A stretch of DNA of 64,000 nt from assembly GCA_907164885.2 (NCBI GenBank), contig OU015490.1, positions 215,465,634 through 215,529,633 on the forward strand, read 5' to 3'. Under the pieces are notes generated by a model. The model made no database searches and was not told where the DNA came from. It worked only from the letters and a program-made list of their open reading frames with translations. A program made the position numbers and the translations under genes. Below, in pieces: positions 36,190-46,854 of the stretch (positions within the stretch are counted from its first letter, which is position 1; each line of letters opens with the position of its first letter). Source of the DNA: Dolomedes plantarius (taxonomy: Eukaryota; Arthropoda; Arachnida; Araneae; Dolomedidae).

Positions 36190-36490
36190 AATTTTTAATC
36201 TAAACTACTTGAATTAATGAGTAATATAAGTCATGTTTGTAAGTGAAATATGTAACTGTAATACTGTTTGACTATGATATAATGGAAATATGATATATAC
36301 GGCTGCGACACGATATAATTATGATTTGTAAATGGGATGCATTGTTATGTAGATACCATATTATTGAATGAAAACAATGACACATTATTTAAATCCTTAT
36401 AATTATTATAAATAATTGGTAACAGCTCCTTATTTAGAGGTCGGTAAGTTTAAACGATTGTTTTTCAAGAGTAGGATTTTAACATACATT
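36190..36490. repeat. Triplicated segment, copy 1
   Basis: AATCTAAACTACTTGAATTA, then TATAAGTCATGTTTGTAAGT, and further on a GAGGTCGGTAAGTTTAAAC segment followed by AAGAGTAGGATTTTAACA. The same landmarks in the same order appear at 39050-39340 and 40828-41105. Confidence 0.7.
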
Positions 36491-36674
36491 TCCTGAAATC
36501 CTTGTATATATTGTATCAAACTAACTCCTTTAGGTATACAATTTTCAATAAGCACTTCGTACTTGTTGCTGTTCCCAATCCCCTTGGTGTAAGAAAGGCC
36601 TACAGTAAGTCCAAAGGACTTATGTCCTCAAATCCCAGGTCCTTGGCGAAGGGTAGTAAGCAGCTTCACTTTTA
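36491..36674. other. Flank left of piggyBac C
   Basis: A GC-richer stretch with AAGTCCAAAGGACTTATGTC, which contains an AAGTCC-AAAGGACTT palindrome. It may be the residue of another element. No coding motif seen. Confidence 0.35.
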
Positions 36675-38715
36675 CCCTCGTGGGTTCCTCCCATTTCGAT
36701 TACACTCAAGACCCTTGGGGTCATAAACAACCCCACAAGTTTTCCTTCAATTGACTTATTATGATTATTGCATGTTACATATATTTTTTTAAGTTTACAC
36801 ACTTTTTAATGATAAAAAATAAAATTTAAAAAAAACGCAAAGTAAAATTTAGTTTATGTATTTAAAAATTTTAATTTTAGAGGAAAACTTACAACAACTG
36901 TAGATTTATTGACAACTGTTACAGACCTGAAAGGAATGATTTTTGCAAATAAATTTCAAATACTTATGACATTTTTCGATACCTTTTTTATCCAGTCTCT
37001 TGGACAAAAGTTGCAACGCCCTCTTTTTTGGCATTTGTCTTGCTTCCACTCATATTTGGGTCTACTGTAGGATCTATTTGCGATATCTTAATAATTGCTG
37101 CGGCTGCTTCAGTCCTTGGGAGAATTTTTCTCTCCTGTAGTGCAGGTTTTATTAATTCATAACATAATTCTTCCAGAAAATATCTTCTTCTATTCTTTTT
37201 GTTTTCATGGTATGAAGGGTTAATTTCCCTCCAAATCACAAAAGCTTTTGTACGCAGATACACGAATTATGTTGTAAAAAAGTACAACTGGCCAACAAGC
37301 AGTTCCTCTTTTGCAAGTGTAAGTAGCAACTATTTGATCCTTGCTCCTTTTATCGAAGTATCAACTGCTCCTTTTGTCGAATTGTAATCCAATATCATAG
37401 TTGGTTTTTATCAGATGTATTACTTATATCACCTTCGTTGTGCATGGTACTAATTAGAGTGACACATTTGTTTTTCTTTGGTGTATATGCTACTAATGTA
37501 GTGTCAGTTGTCATTTCAAAAAATGAGGTAAATACCTCCAATCCTTTCGAATGAGTAAATCCGATGGGAAGTTCCGGCTTATTTTTTCTTATTGTTAGTT
37601 ATAGATAAATTTCTATTCCGAGCATAGTTATATTTCTATTTAGTAGTAATTGGCCAAGTTCATTAGAGGAAATCCAGTTATCGAAAGTAACATTATGTCC
37701 CTTGAGACCATAGGTCAAATCCAAAACAACGCGTAAAGCTTGTTTTTTCTCTGGTGAGCCATCCTTTGGCTTTCCAGAGTATACTAGCATATTCCATGCA
37801 TATGCAGTTTTAGAGTCACATCAATTCATATTTTTATACCATACTTCGACGATTTTTGTGGCATGTATTGACGGAAAGTTCACCGGCCTCTAAAACCGAT
37901 AAGTTGTTCGTCGATTGTATGATTATTTTCTGGATTGTATAATTTAGGCAAATTTTCAACCCAATTGTCCCATAATTCTCGAATAGCAGCCAAATTATCA
38001 CTCAGTCGCCTTTCTGCTCTAGTGTCTTTATTATCAAAACGAAGGACTCTAGATATAACTTTGAACTTCTTTAGAGACATTGCAGCTCGAAAAATAGGTC
38101 GTCCAAACTGGTCACCCCACAAACTTGTCAGTGCTTCGCCATGTGATTTGAAAACCCTAGCTAAGATTAGAAGCCCCAAATAACAATGCAACTCATTGTA
38201 ATCCATTTTTTCCCACTTATCTCCGAATAATTTAGCATCTTCAATATTCGTAATATCTATAATAATTGTTTCAGTGGTAGGTGGAAAGTACAACGGAAAA
38301 GTAGATTTTACATCTATTGCTCTTGCATATGATGCTGGCTCCCGGTTTTAGTTTTATGATATTTACCGACGAAGTTCGTCCAGGTCCTGCATATGGAGTA
38401 TCACGCCATTCAATTTTTTTACCTTTCGAAAGCATATATTTACATGGATATAAGAACATTACAAGCATATAAGAACATGGGAGTGGTAGGCAAACAAGAT
38501 AATATTTCTGGGGTCACCAGTGACCCCAAAGGTCTCGTGTATAAAAAATGCAAATTCGGGAACAATAAAATAAAATAAATAAAATATAATAGCATTATTC
38601 TATATAAAAAACTAAAAGAGTCACAAAATGTCCTTAAAAACAAATAGTTGATTAACAAGATATATTAAACAGAAATTGCATTGGGATCATATATGACCCC
38701 AGGGACCCACAAGGG
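36675..38715 (-). mobile_element. piggyBac-like element C, 2.04 kb
   Basis: The ends read CCCTCGTGGGTTCCT and, inverted, CCCTTGTGGGTCCCT. The right flank is TTAA (38716-38719) and the left is TTTA (36671-36674), probably a mutated TTAA. Palindromic motifs built on TGGGGTCA occur at 36706-36727 (interrupted), 38509-38528 (TGGGGTCACCAGTGACCCCA) and 38682-38701. The interior carries most of a minus-strand transposase gene with frame breaks. Confidence 0.85.
36900..38468 (-). pseudogene. piggyBac transposase C, nearly complete but frameshifted
   Basis: The block 38468-38271 gives KIEWRDTPYAGPGRTSSVNI. The block 38293-37880 gives WEKMDYNELHCYLGLLILA and FGRPIFRAAMSLKKFKVISR, ending NHTIDEQLIGFRGR, which contains the first catalytic aspartate. 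After a shift, 37790-37599 gives MLVYSGKPKDGSPEKKQALR and HNVTFDNWISSNEL with the second aspartate. The segment KPELPIGFTHSKGLEVFTSF and a VAYTPKKNKCVTLISTMHN segment follow, with a degraded third block near 37400. The C-terminus at 37263-36988 contains WREINPSYHENKKNRRRYFL. A cysteine-rich end in another frame contains KCHKYLKFICKNHSFQVC. At least four frame breaks. Of the transposases in this window it has the most complete piggyBac domain set. Confidence 0.85.
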
Positions 38716-38719
38716 TTAA

Positions 38720-38995
38720 GGCGAGGTACCACTAGGGCTGAAGTCTGACTTGACCTCGAAGAACATCAGTTATGAAAATTTGAACCGAGTGAGATGACGG
38801 GACCGGAACACTTGACTCCGCACCTCCAGGGGTAAATTTGAGAACTTGGAGGACATTGTAGCCTCGACCTCTTTTACGTGCCCGGTCACCATTAGTGAAC
38901 ATGTCGCTGAATTTGCAGCGACGAGCATCGAACCAGGGATGTTCAGATCGCTGCTCCTCCCAACTGGGCCACAGCGCTCTAGCGTTCCCGCGTTC
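38720..38995 (-). mobile_element. tRNA-derived SINE, minus strand
   Basis: On the minus strand GTGGCCCAGTTGGGAGGAGC (around 38972-38953) is an A-box region and CTGGTTCGATGCTCG (around 38938-38924) a B box. The body runs leftward through GGTGACCGGGCACGTAAAAG and AGGTCGAGGCTACAATG to the right end of piggyBac C. GC content is well above the flanks. The 3' end may be clipped or hidden by the adjoining element. Confidence 0.6.
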
Positions 38996-39049
38996 ATTTG
39001 GAGTAAAGATTATATATTTCTGGCCTCATTATAATTGTATTTTTTTTTC

Positions 39050-39340
39050 AGTTTTTATCTAAACTACTTAAAAAATAAGTATTATAAGTCATGTTTATAA
39101 ATAATTTATGTAATTATGATGCATTATTGTTATTACATTATTACATTATTGTATAGTATATTACTGTATCAAACTTCGTATTATAGTACCAAAAATGTAT
39201 CGTAACTTCATATTATATTACTAGCAGCTCATGACTAGGAGGTCACTAAATTTAAACAAATCCCTTTACAAGAACAGGATTTTAACAAGTCATTCCAGAC
39301 AACGAAGTAGCTTACCTACAAAATTAACTGGGATGATACG
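39050..39340. repeat. Triplicated segment, copy 2
   Basis: TATCTAAACTACTTAAAAAA, TATAAGTCATGTTTATAA, AGGAGGTCACTAAATTTAAA and AAGAACAGGATTTTAACAAG, then TACAAAATTAACTGGGAT. The last landmark is shared with copy 3. Confidence 0.75.
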
Positions 39341-39559
39341 CCATGTTAAACACATTCTTTAAACGTTCCCACTTTCTTTTGTCGTGATGACTATTCTAAC
39401 TGTAGAATAACGATTTCTTTTTTTTTTCATCACTCCATAAGTTTTTCTAACTAAACCAAAAAATAGCAATATCATAGTAATTTATCATCATCTCACTTAA
39501 AAGCTAACTTTATATCAATTAATAGTTAATCATAATCTTTGCCCATAATTTTCTATTAC
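39341..39559. other. AT-rich spacer
   Basis: No motif recognised. Confidence 0.4.
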
Positions 39560-40720
39560 TTTAATTATTATTGTTTTACGCCCCCCCCATTTTTTTTGTT
39601 TGACTAAATGGCGAATTCGCCATTTCGTTCAAGCTGCCCGCCATGGTTTTTTTTTTTTTTTTTGAAGGAGTTGGGGAAGAAGGGTCGGACTTAGGCCTGA
39701 ATGATTGTTGCCTGGTCCAATGAAAGACGACGACGAAAGGAGAATTCGAGAGGCCAGACAGGTTTTCGGTGGTAGTAGTTGAGTATCGGTGGAGTCCGTG
39801 AGGGTGTAGGTCAGAGGTTTTTCACTCGCTGCGATGCTGGAAAATTCTAAGTTACGCCGAGGGATTTTGTGCTTCAGAACCACTTCCGTGCAGACGTGTT
39901 CCACTTTGTAGACTTCGTGTTTCCTATCTATCCACGGTTTACCTGCTATGATTCTCGGTTTTCCAGCGACCAGACGGGTTCCCGAGAACATCCGAAATTT
40001 TGATCCGGTAGTCGCCATTTTCCTACGACACATGAGTACAATTCCTCACGGAAGCCTGGAACGCTGCAATTTCGGCCATTCAACCAAGCTCCTTTACAAC
40101 GTGGATTCACCAGACGTGTTCCCATGAATAGCAGAAAATTTTGATCCAGGAGTCGCATTCTTCCCACTACATAGGAGTACAGTTCCTGACGGAAGCCTCG
40201 AAGCGCTACAATTTCGGCCCTTCAACCAAGCTCCTTCACAGATCGGATTTTGTGAATCGGAAGATATTTTTATTCCCTTTTTTTATTATAATTACTTTTC
40301 CTATTTTTTTGTTTTGTTTTTATTACACCAAGGAGAAGCCTTTCCTCTAGGGTAATTTAGACATTGTTTGTGATATTTACTAAATTTTTATATGATGTGT
40401 ATTGAATTTGTCAGGAAGTTTATGATAATTAATCTTGGTAATCCAAATTAAATTCTGCAGGCCAGAGTCCCCCGCAATAATTTCCTTCACTTGTAAGGTT
40501 AATTTTCTTTTGGCCTGGTCATACCTTGATTTTATGAATGTTCGTAGGAGAGATGATTAATTCTTTTATTATTTGATGTGTATTGAAATGTATTTTTATT
40601 AAATGTATGTGTTTGTAATTGATAGTGTCTGTCATTTTAATTCACACAATGGTCATATATTGTGCAGAGGCAACCAATGCAACTTAATTGTTTCTATACT
40701 TGTTTCTTTTGAACCTGGAG
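39560..40720. repeat. Unclassified GC-richer element with a 140-bp internal duplication
   Basis: CCAGACGGGTTCCCGAGAAC at 39970 and CCAGACGTGTTCCCATGAAT at 40110 start two copies of a 140-bp unit. Each contains AATTTTGATCCGGTAGTCGC, GGAAGCCTGGAACGCTGCAA and TTCAACCAAGCTCCTT. Upstream lie C and T homopolymers (near 39582 and 39645) and downstream a T-rich then AT-rich tail. It lies between copies 2 and 3 of the triplicated segment. The minus-strand frames across it have no domain I recognise. It could be an LTR-element leader, but no ends or protein support this. Confidence 0.5.
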
Positions 40721-40827
40721 GGGAAAATAAGAATTGATATATGTAAGTCTCTTTGTGTTCTCCACGACACATTTGGGTCAAAGTTCATAGAACGCTGACC
40801 TGATTGTAATTACTTACTTTTCAATTT

Positions 40828-41105
40828 TTCATCTTAATTGCTTGAATAAATTAACAAGTTATGTTTATAAGTGAAATATGCAATAATATTACATTATCAT
40901 TAGGATAAAAATTCCGTATAATCGTATCAAAACAATGGCTTATGGTTTTAAAACTTTTAACTGGAATAGCGAGCAATAATAAATAATTAATAGAAAGTCT
41001 TGATTAATAGGTCTGTAAGTTGAAAAGAATGCCTTTTTAGGAGCAGGATTTTAACAAGATTTTGCTGATAACACGGTATCTTTCTTACAAAATTAACTGG
41101 GATCG
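40828..41105. repeat. Triplicated segment, copy 3
   Basis: TCATCTTAATTGCTTGAATA, ACAAGTTATGTTTATAAGTG, TAGGTCTGTAAGTTGAAAAG and AGGAGCAGGATTTTAACAAG, then TACAAAATTAACTGGGATCG. It ends just before the TA tract carrying the second mariner copy. Confidence 0.75.
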
Positions 41106-41138
41106 GACGTGTTTAATAATAAACACGTCCTTTGTACG

Positions 41139-41163
41139 TTATATATATATATATATATATATA
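41139..41163. repeat. TA microsatellite (left of mariner copy 2)
   Basis: About 12 TA dinucleotides directly abutting the mariner terminus. Confidence 0.93.
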
Positions 41164-42098
41164 CCGGGTGGCCATAATTAAACTGACAGTGCTCACAGTG
41201 TTCTGTAGCGCGATCTATTTGCGAGAATGACGCCACATTTTGTAGGAAGATTAAACAAGACGGGGGACGAAGGATTCCGCGAAAAAATGAATTAGTTCCA
41301 AAAGTCACCACTAGGGGAATATTTGGCGCTGTGTAATAGAAAATAGACTGCTAGAGGTGGCAGCAATATTGTCTGGTCCTCTGTCGACAATCGCCGTGGC
41401 AACTGCTTCGATTGTATCCTGTGGTACAGGTTTTCGTCCTCTGCCTGACTGAACCTTCAGAGAACCTGTTTTCTCAAACGTCACATCCATTGATTTTAGC
41501 CCATTAACTGACACAGGACCGTTACCTTTACGCATTTTTTTGTGCGTTCTAAAATAACGAAGAGCGGCTGACGCGTTGCACTGGTTGAGGTAAAAGAATT
41601 TGACCAGTAACGCACGCTCGACTAAAGAAGGAGACATTGCACATAAACTTTCAATCCGATTGATTCGAAACGTAACACATTGCCTTTTAAAACCCAAGCA
41701 GCTGGCACTGTGCCAATGGATGTAACGTGAAATTTGAATAAAGAACTTCTTCTTCTGCTCAGCGTACGTGATATTGCAGATCACGAGACTTTATCGGTGT
41801 TTATGTAGGTTTTACGCTTTTTTAAAAGTGTTGCCATATTGCACTTGAACTAAATAAGAAAATGTGCATAATAAAAGGTAATTTTATTCCGTATTAATTT
41901 GCATTTGTTAACACTCTATTTTCTATTACACAGCGCCAAATATTCCCCTAGCGGTGACTTTTGGAACTAATTTATTTTTTCGCGGAATCCTTCGTCCCCC
42001 GTCTTGTTTAATCTTTCAACAAAATGTGGCGTCATTCTCGGAAATAGATCGCGCTACAGAACACTGTGAGCACTGTCAGTTTAATTATGGCCACCCGG
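41164..42098 (-). mobile_element. Mariner-type transposon with 184-bp inverted repeats, copy 2
   Basis: Ends are identical to copy 1 (CCGGGTGGCCATAATTAAAC) and again flanked by TA within a TA tract. Inverted repeats run 41164-41347 and 41915-42098. The element is 935 bp, shorter than copy 1, because the catalytic part of the gene is deleted and the left repeat joins the gene about 90 codons into the transposase. Confidence 0.88.
41348..41784 (-). pseudogene. Mariner/DUF4817 transposase N-terminal part
   Basis: The likely start MSPSLVERALLVKFFYLNQ is followed, without the frameshift of copy 1, by RTHKKMRKGNGPVSVNGL and GSLKVQSGRGRKPVPQ, then IVDRGPDNIAATSS, where it enters the inverted repeat and ends. 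Only the DNA-binding region survives, so it cannot catalyse transposition, but it might still bind ends if expressed. Confidence 0.8.
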
Positions 42099-42123
42099 TA
42101 TATATATATATATATATATATAT
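42099..42123. repeat. TA microsatellite (right of mariner copy 2)
   Basis: About 12 TA dinucleotides. Confidence 0.93.
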
Positions 42124-42149
42124 AATGTAACAAGGGGCGACTTTCTTAA

Positions 42150-42990
42150 AAGCAATTTTTTCACAATTAAAACGTAATATATTAGAGATAAATGCCTTAT
42201 AAAATAAACACAATATAGCGATATTGAAAAGACATATAACAAATGAAATTTAAAACTTTTCTTTCTTTAAAAAATAATTCGGGATTTTTAATCTGTTAAA
42301 CAAAATATATTTACTATTCATACATTTCTTATTTTATTACCCCTATTTTTCAGCTGAATCTGCTTATGTTTTAAAAGAGATTACTTAAGAAGTATTTTCA
42401 ATATGTATCACAGCGATTTTCTTAATTTAAACAATTTTTTTTTAATTTTAAAACAGAATAAACACATATTCAATGCCTTTTAAATTAAAAACAATATTGC
42501 GGATCTTAAAAGTCACATAGCAAATAAAAATAAAGATATCGTTTCTTATAATACTAAAATATGTAACTAATCTTGATTAATTTTTTTACCCTTATTTTTC
42601 AGTACATTTAACTGATACGTTAAAAAAATCACTTAACAAGACTTTTTTTCCTAACTTTAAGCACTTTTTGAAAATTAAAATTTTATATACTCGTGTTCAA
42701 TGTATTTTGAACTAAAACAGTATTGCAATATTAAAAAGTCTTATCGCAAATAAAAATTAAAACTATTGTTTCCTTAAAAAATATACTAACGGGATTTTTA
42801 ATCTGTCAAGCGAAACCATGCTAAGTATTGCTAAATTCATTATTTTTTTTCTATATTTTTCAGCATACTTCAATGAATTTTTAAAGATGGCAACATATCA
42901 AGACTTTTATTTTCAACTTAAGAATTTTGAAAAATTCAAACATAATAGCCTCCAGTTCAATATGTCTTGAAATAAAAACAAAGAATGAAC
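42150..42990. repeat. About 255-bp tandem repeat, three-plus copies
   Basis: TATTTTTCAG anchors occur at 42344, 42593 and 42854 (periods 249 and 261 bp). Each is preceded by a GGGATTTTTAATCTGT-like segment (weaker in the middle copy) and a CACATAGCAAATAAAAAT-like segment, and followed by a GTTAAAAAAATCACTTAACA-like segment. Divergence is high and there is no shared open frame. Confidence 0.75.
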
Positions 42991-43285
42991 TCTTAGTCGA
43001 CATATTTTATATATGGTGTCACGATAAGAGCGCCGGAATCAGTTTTTGAATACAGAACAATCTTTTTTTAAAAGGGATAATATTTTTATATCATCTCAAT
43101 GTACAAATGTTCCGATTAGGTATGGAATAAAACTCATTGACATTTTGCTAAAATTTAAAATAACATCGTTGCATAAAGCCGCATTTCAATTTTACTCCAT
43201 CATTTTTATCAAGTTGTCAGCTCTATAACGTGTAGCTCTATTTCATGCAACTATGTTTCATTAGACATCCTTGTAATTAGTAAAT

Positions 43286-43426
43286 ATGGAACGCTACACG
43301 AAAGAACAACTAGTTATTATTATTGTTAAAACTCGTTACGAAAATGGGGAAATATTTGAAGAAACAGTTCGTAAACTTCGTGAAATTTATGGTCGAAAAA
43401 AGGGTACAAATGAGTCATTTGTCTGA
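43286..43426 (+). pseudogene. Transposase N-terminal fragment, tandem copy 1
   Basis: MERYTKEQLVIIIVKTRYEN followed by GEIFEETVRKLREIYGRKK and a stop after 46 codons. The MERYTxEQ...I-V-K-x-Y-x-x-x-E-x-x-x-x-T-V-R-x-x-R-x-x-x-G-R pattern is the start of the DUF4817-type helix-turn-helix in mariner-like transposases. The rest of the gene is absent from the unit. Confidence 0.65.
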
Positions 43427-43565
43427 AATTTTATTCCATACTTAATCGGCAACATTTGTATTTCGCAATGAAATAAAAATATTATCACATTTCAAATAAA
43501 TAATGTGTTTAATTCAAAAACTAAATACGGTGCTCTTTTTGCAACAAACTTTATGATAAATACTG

Positions 43566-43567
<2 letters not shown>

Positions 43568-43614
<47 letters not shown>

Positions 43615-43840
43615 CAATGCGGAGGCACTTGTCGTGAGACATTCGCCTATAGTACGCCGCAATTTTTACTGCCCATTTAATTGGGGGGGGGGGGCAGCAT
43701 ATAGGCGGACAGCATTACCCCCTATGAAGGGACGACACGAACGGAGGCATTTTTCGTGGCGTGACGCCAGGATTCGATCTGAGCACCCTCAGCACTGAAA
43801 ACCAGCGCGCTGTACCACTGGGCCGCCACAAGCCCAATTA
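43568..43840 (-). mobile_element. tRNA-derived SINE with TA tail, minus strand
   Basis: On the minus strand CTTGTGGCGGCCCAGTGGTA (43831-43812) holds the A box and GCTCAGATCGAATCCTGG (43784-43767) the B box. The body contains a run of 12 G residues (43684-43695, plus strand) and ends GACAAGTGCCTCCGCATTG. A TA tract (43568-43612) follows as its tail. It is flanked by TACTGGAATAT on the left and TACTGAAATAT on the right, an apparent 11-bp target duplication with one mismatch that also places it inside the 530-bp unit. Confidence 0.82.
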
Positions 43841-44095
43841 CTGAAATATTTTTACTTAAAGAATTCATTTTTTTGTTGTTCTGTATTGGCGTGTTTTGGC
43901 AGATAAAATATTTTGAAATTATAAGTGAAACGTACTGATACACCACGGCTCTCGTTGCAAACACTCGTCCTTTTGGTGAAATTTAGAATAACGTCGTTGC
44001 ATAACACCGGATTTAATTTTGCGCCATTTTTTTTATCAAGGTGACAGCTGTAGAAATTTCATAAGTTTCATCCGTCATCCTTGCGATTAGTAAAT

Positions 44096-44278
44096 ATGCA
44101 ACGCTACACGAAAGAACAACAAGTTATTATTGTTAAAACTCGTTACGAAAATGGAGAAATATTTGAAAAAACAGTTCGTACACGTCCTGAAATTTTTTGT
44201 CGAAAAGATGGTCCAAATGAGTCATTTATCTTACATTTCATCCCATACATAGTCGGTAACATTTGCGTTTTGCAATGA
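44096..44278 (+). pseudogene. Transposase N-terminal fragment, tandem copy 2
   Basis: MQRYTKEQQVIIVKTRYEN and GEIFEKTVRTRPEIFCRKD follow copy 1 closely; the frame then runs on for about 20 non-homologous codons into the unit spacer. Confidence 0.6.
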
Positions 44279-44620
44279 AATAAAAACATTATCACTCTTC
44301 AAATAAATAATGTGTTTAATTGAAAAAATAAATCCGGTTCTCTTATTCCAACACACTTTATAATAAATACTGCAATATTTTTACTTAATAAAATGCAATT
44401 TTTTTCGTTCCGTATTAGCGTGTTTTGGAAAAAAAAATTTAAATTATATGTGAAACGTATTGATATTCCACGGCTTTCATTGCGAACACTTGCTCATTTG
44501 ATGAAACTAAAATTAGCGTCTATGTATAACGCCGGATTTAAATTTGACGCCATATTTTTATGAAGTTGGCAGCTCTAGAAATTTCATATGTTTCATCTGT
44601 CATCCTTGCGATTAGTAAAT

Positions 44621-44757
44621 ATGCAACGCTACACGAAATAACAACAAGTTATATTGTTAAAACTCGTTACGAAAATGGAGAAATATTTGAAAAAACAGTT
44701 CGTGACCGTCCTGAAAATTTTGGTCGAAATAATGGTCCAAACGAATCGTTTGTTTGA
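44621..44757 (+). pseudogene. Transposase N-terminal fragment, tandem copy 3
   Basis: The same start MQRYTK is followed by an in-frame TAA, and a small deletion shifts the frame into VKTRYENGEIFEKTVRDRPE. It is the most damaged of the three copies. Confidence 0.6.
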
Positions 44758-45000
44758 CATTTTATCCCATACATAATCGGTAACATTTTTAATTTTCAAT
44801 GAAATAAATATATTATCACTTTCAAAATAAACAATGTTTTTAATTCAAAAACTAATTCCGATGCTCTTATTGGGACACACTTTATCAGAAATACTGGAAT
44901 ATTTTTACTTAGTAAAATGTAAAATTTTTGTTTCGTAATGGCGTGTTTTGTCAAAAAAATTTTTTGAAATTATTTGTGAAACGTAGTGATACATCAATAA

Positions 45001-45796
45001 AAAAAAGCAGATGTTAGATTTCATGTAGTGAACGCAAATGCATCTTTTATACCTTAATAAAAAGATTTTTGCACGGGATAAAGTAACATTATTTTTTGTT
45101 TCCACCTTGTTTAACTTACGAATCATCAATTTTTCACATCCCATTGGCTGACAACTGTGCAACAATTTATATTCTCAGTTTTTATTTATTTTTACAGCAA
45201 TTTTTCTAACATCTCTTTCCAAACCAAATTTACGGTTCGTTGACGGTAAAGCCATTTAGCCGGTTCCTTAACAAGTTATTCCGTCGGAAGAATTAATACT
45301 GCAATAATAGAGTTAATAACGCTCTTATATTTTTTTTTTCCCATCATACTGATAAATTCAGATTTCTATCCTGTTTCTTTGCTATACGAAAAGACAATGA
45401 AGAGAATTATATGAGAAAAAGATCATAAAAATATATTCAGTTCAGTGGCTGAGCCCATTACCTATGCTCCACTTACTGAAAAAATATATACGTATGACCG
45501 AATTTATTGAGTGAGAAATAAATTTATTTTACTGGAAGAAGAGAATTGTCAAAATTGTCCTAAAGAAAATTCTAAATATTCTAAAGACTTGAAAATTCTA
45601 AAGACTTATATGTGAAGAATATAAAGTAAACTATATAAATGTGAAGTTTATAAATATGAAGTATATAAAGTGTGAAGTAATATAGTGAATAATATAAATT
45701 ATTTCTCTGAGAAATTAATATTGTTTTGAAATTTACTTAAATTAAATATAAGACACACATCAACTACATGAAATACCCATTCTCACAGTATATATA
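45001..45796. other. AT-rich interval, no feature recognised
   Basis: Repetitive short phrases such as TGTGAAG-TATAAA occur near 45610-45690. No gene or element ends seen. Confidence 0.45.
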
Positions 45797-46854
45797 TCTT
45801 ATATATATATTTCTTCTGTCCGTGTGTATGTAACTGAACTCCTCCTAAACGACTGGACTGATTTTTATGAAATTTTGTGTGTGCGATTAAGCTGAATCGA
45901 GAATGGTTTAGATTCACAATTTGATCCGATAGAAAATGTTTTTATATTTTTAATTAATTAATAAAAAACCAACAATTTATAAGGGGGTGGGTCCGGTAAA
46001 TGGAAGCTGTTACAGTTTGTGGAATCACCCCTCTGGATAATGGCGTCCACGTTAGGTTTAGTTAGCAAACAGCGAGCGAAAAGATAAAAATAAATAAAAT
46101 CAAAAAGTTTCAAGTCATATATTAAACCAGAATAATAAATGAAAATAATAATCTTTCAAGTCAGATTTTATACTCTAAAATGGATCAGATCCAACGTCAT
46201 ATTTATACTCTCGACATGCGATGGAAAATTCGAATCAACCACGCTAAGTGACAAGAGATCTTTTTTAATCGCTACTGCAATCCCCTCGCCTATATCTTTG
46301 TGTCTATTGAAGAGCTAAAGACTAAGCTTCTATCCTGCTAACTTATTTCTGACTAAAAACTCCTCTGACATGTATAATCAACAGCCCACAACAACTTTCC
46401 AATAGCGAATATGTTTCACTTTACTCATTAGAACACCGTGTCATCGTGGCGTATTCGGAAAGTCGTCAATTCGGAAAGTACCATGCTCTCGACCCGGGTT
46501 CGAATCCAGCGTTGCTTAAATTTGCTAGACCTGTTATTTTAGCTTTTTTCTTAAGGCTTTTTTATTTCAGCTTTTATTTTATTATTTTTTTAATTATTAT
46601 TTTATTTTATTTTATTATTTTTTAATTTTTATTTTAATTTAATTTCATTATTTTTTAAAATTATTATTTTTATTTATTTTTATTTTATTTTAGTTTTTTA
46701 TAATGAAATACCGAATATAGCTGAAATCTGAGGAGTTTATTATACATTTATAAATTGATTTTGGTTAACAAACATTCTTAAAATCCCGGGCATTGCTGGG
46801 TACTTCAGCTAGAATTACAAAGTTTGAACAGAACAACGTCTGTCGGGTCCGCTA

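Larger units (their letters stand above)
43020..45000 (+). repeat. About 530-bp tandem repeat, three copies, one split by a SINE
   Basis: ATGCAACGCTACACGAAA-like starts occur at 43286, 44096 and 44621. The 44096-44621 spacing is 525 bp, and the 43286-44096 spacing of 810 falls to about 535 once the SINE and its tail (43568-43840) are removed. Each unit carries TGACAGCTCTAGAAATTTCA-like leader sequence, a short coding fragment, ATTTTATCCCATACATAATCG, AATAAATAATGTGTTTAATT and GTGTTTTGGCAAAAA. The unit appears to be a piece of a DUF4817/mariner-type transposon that became tandem. Confidence 0.82.

Noticed and set aside
39629..40033. 134-codon minus-strand open frame in the GC-richer unknown
   Set aside because: It overlaps one of the two 140-bp direct copies, ends in a poly-lysine run from a T homopolymer, and shows no domain; GC richness alone lengthens frames.
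43684..43695. G homopolymer as a quadruplex element
   Set aside because: A single G run inside a SINE body does not give the four G tracts needed, and it is more simply a homopolymer expansion.
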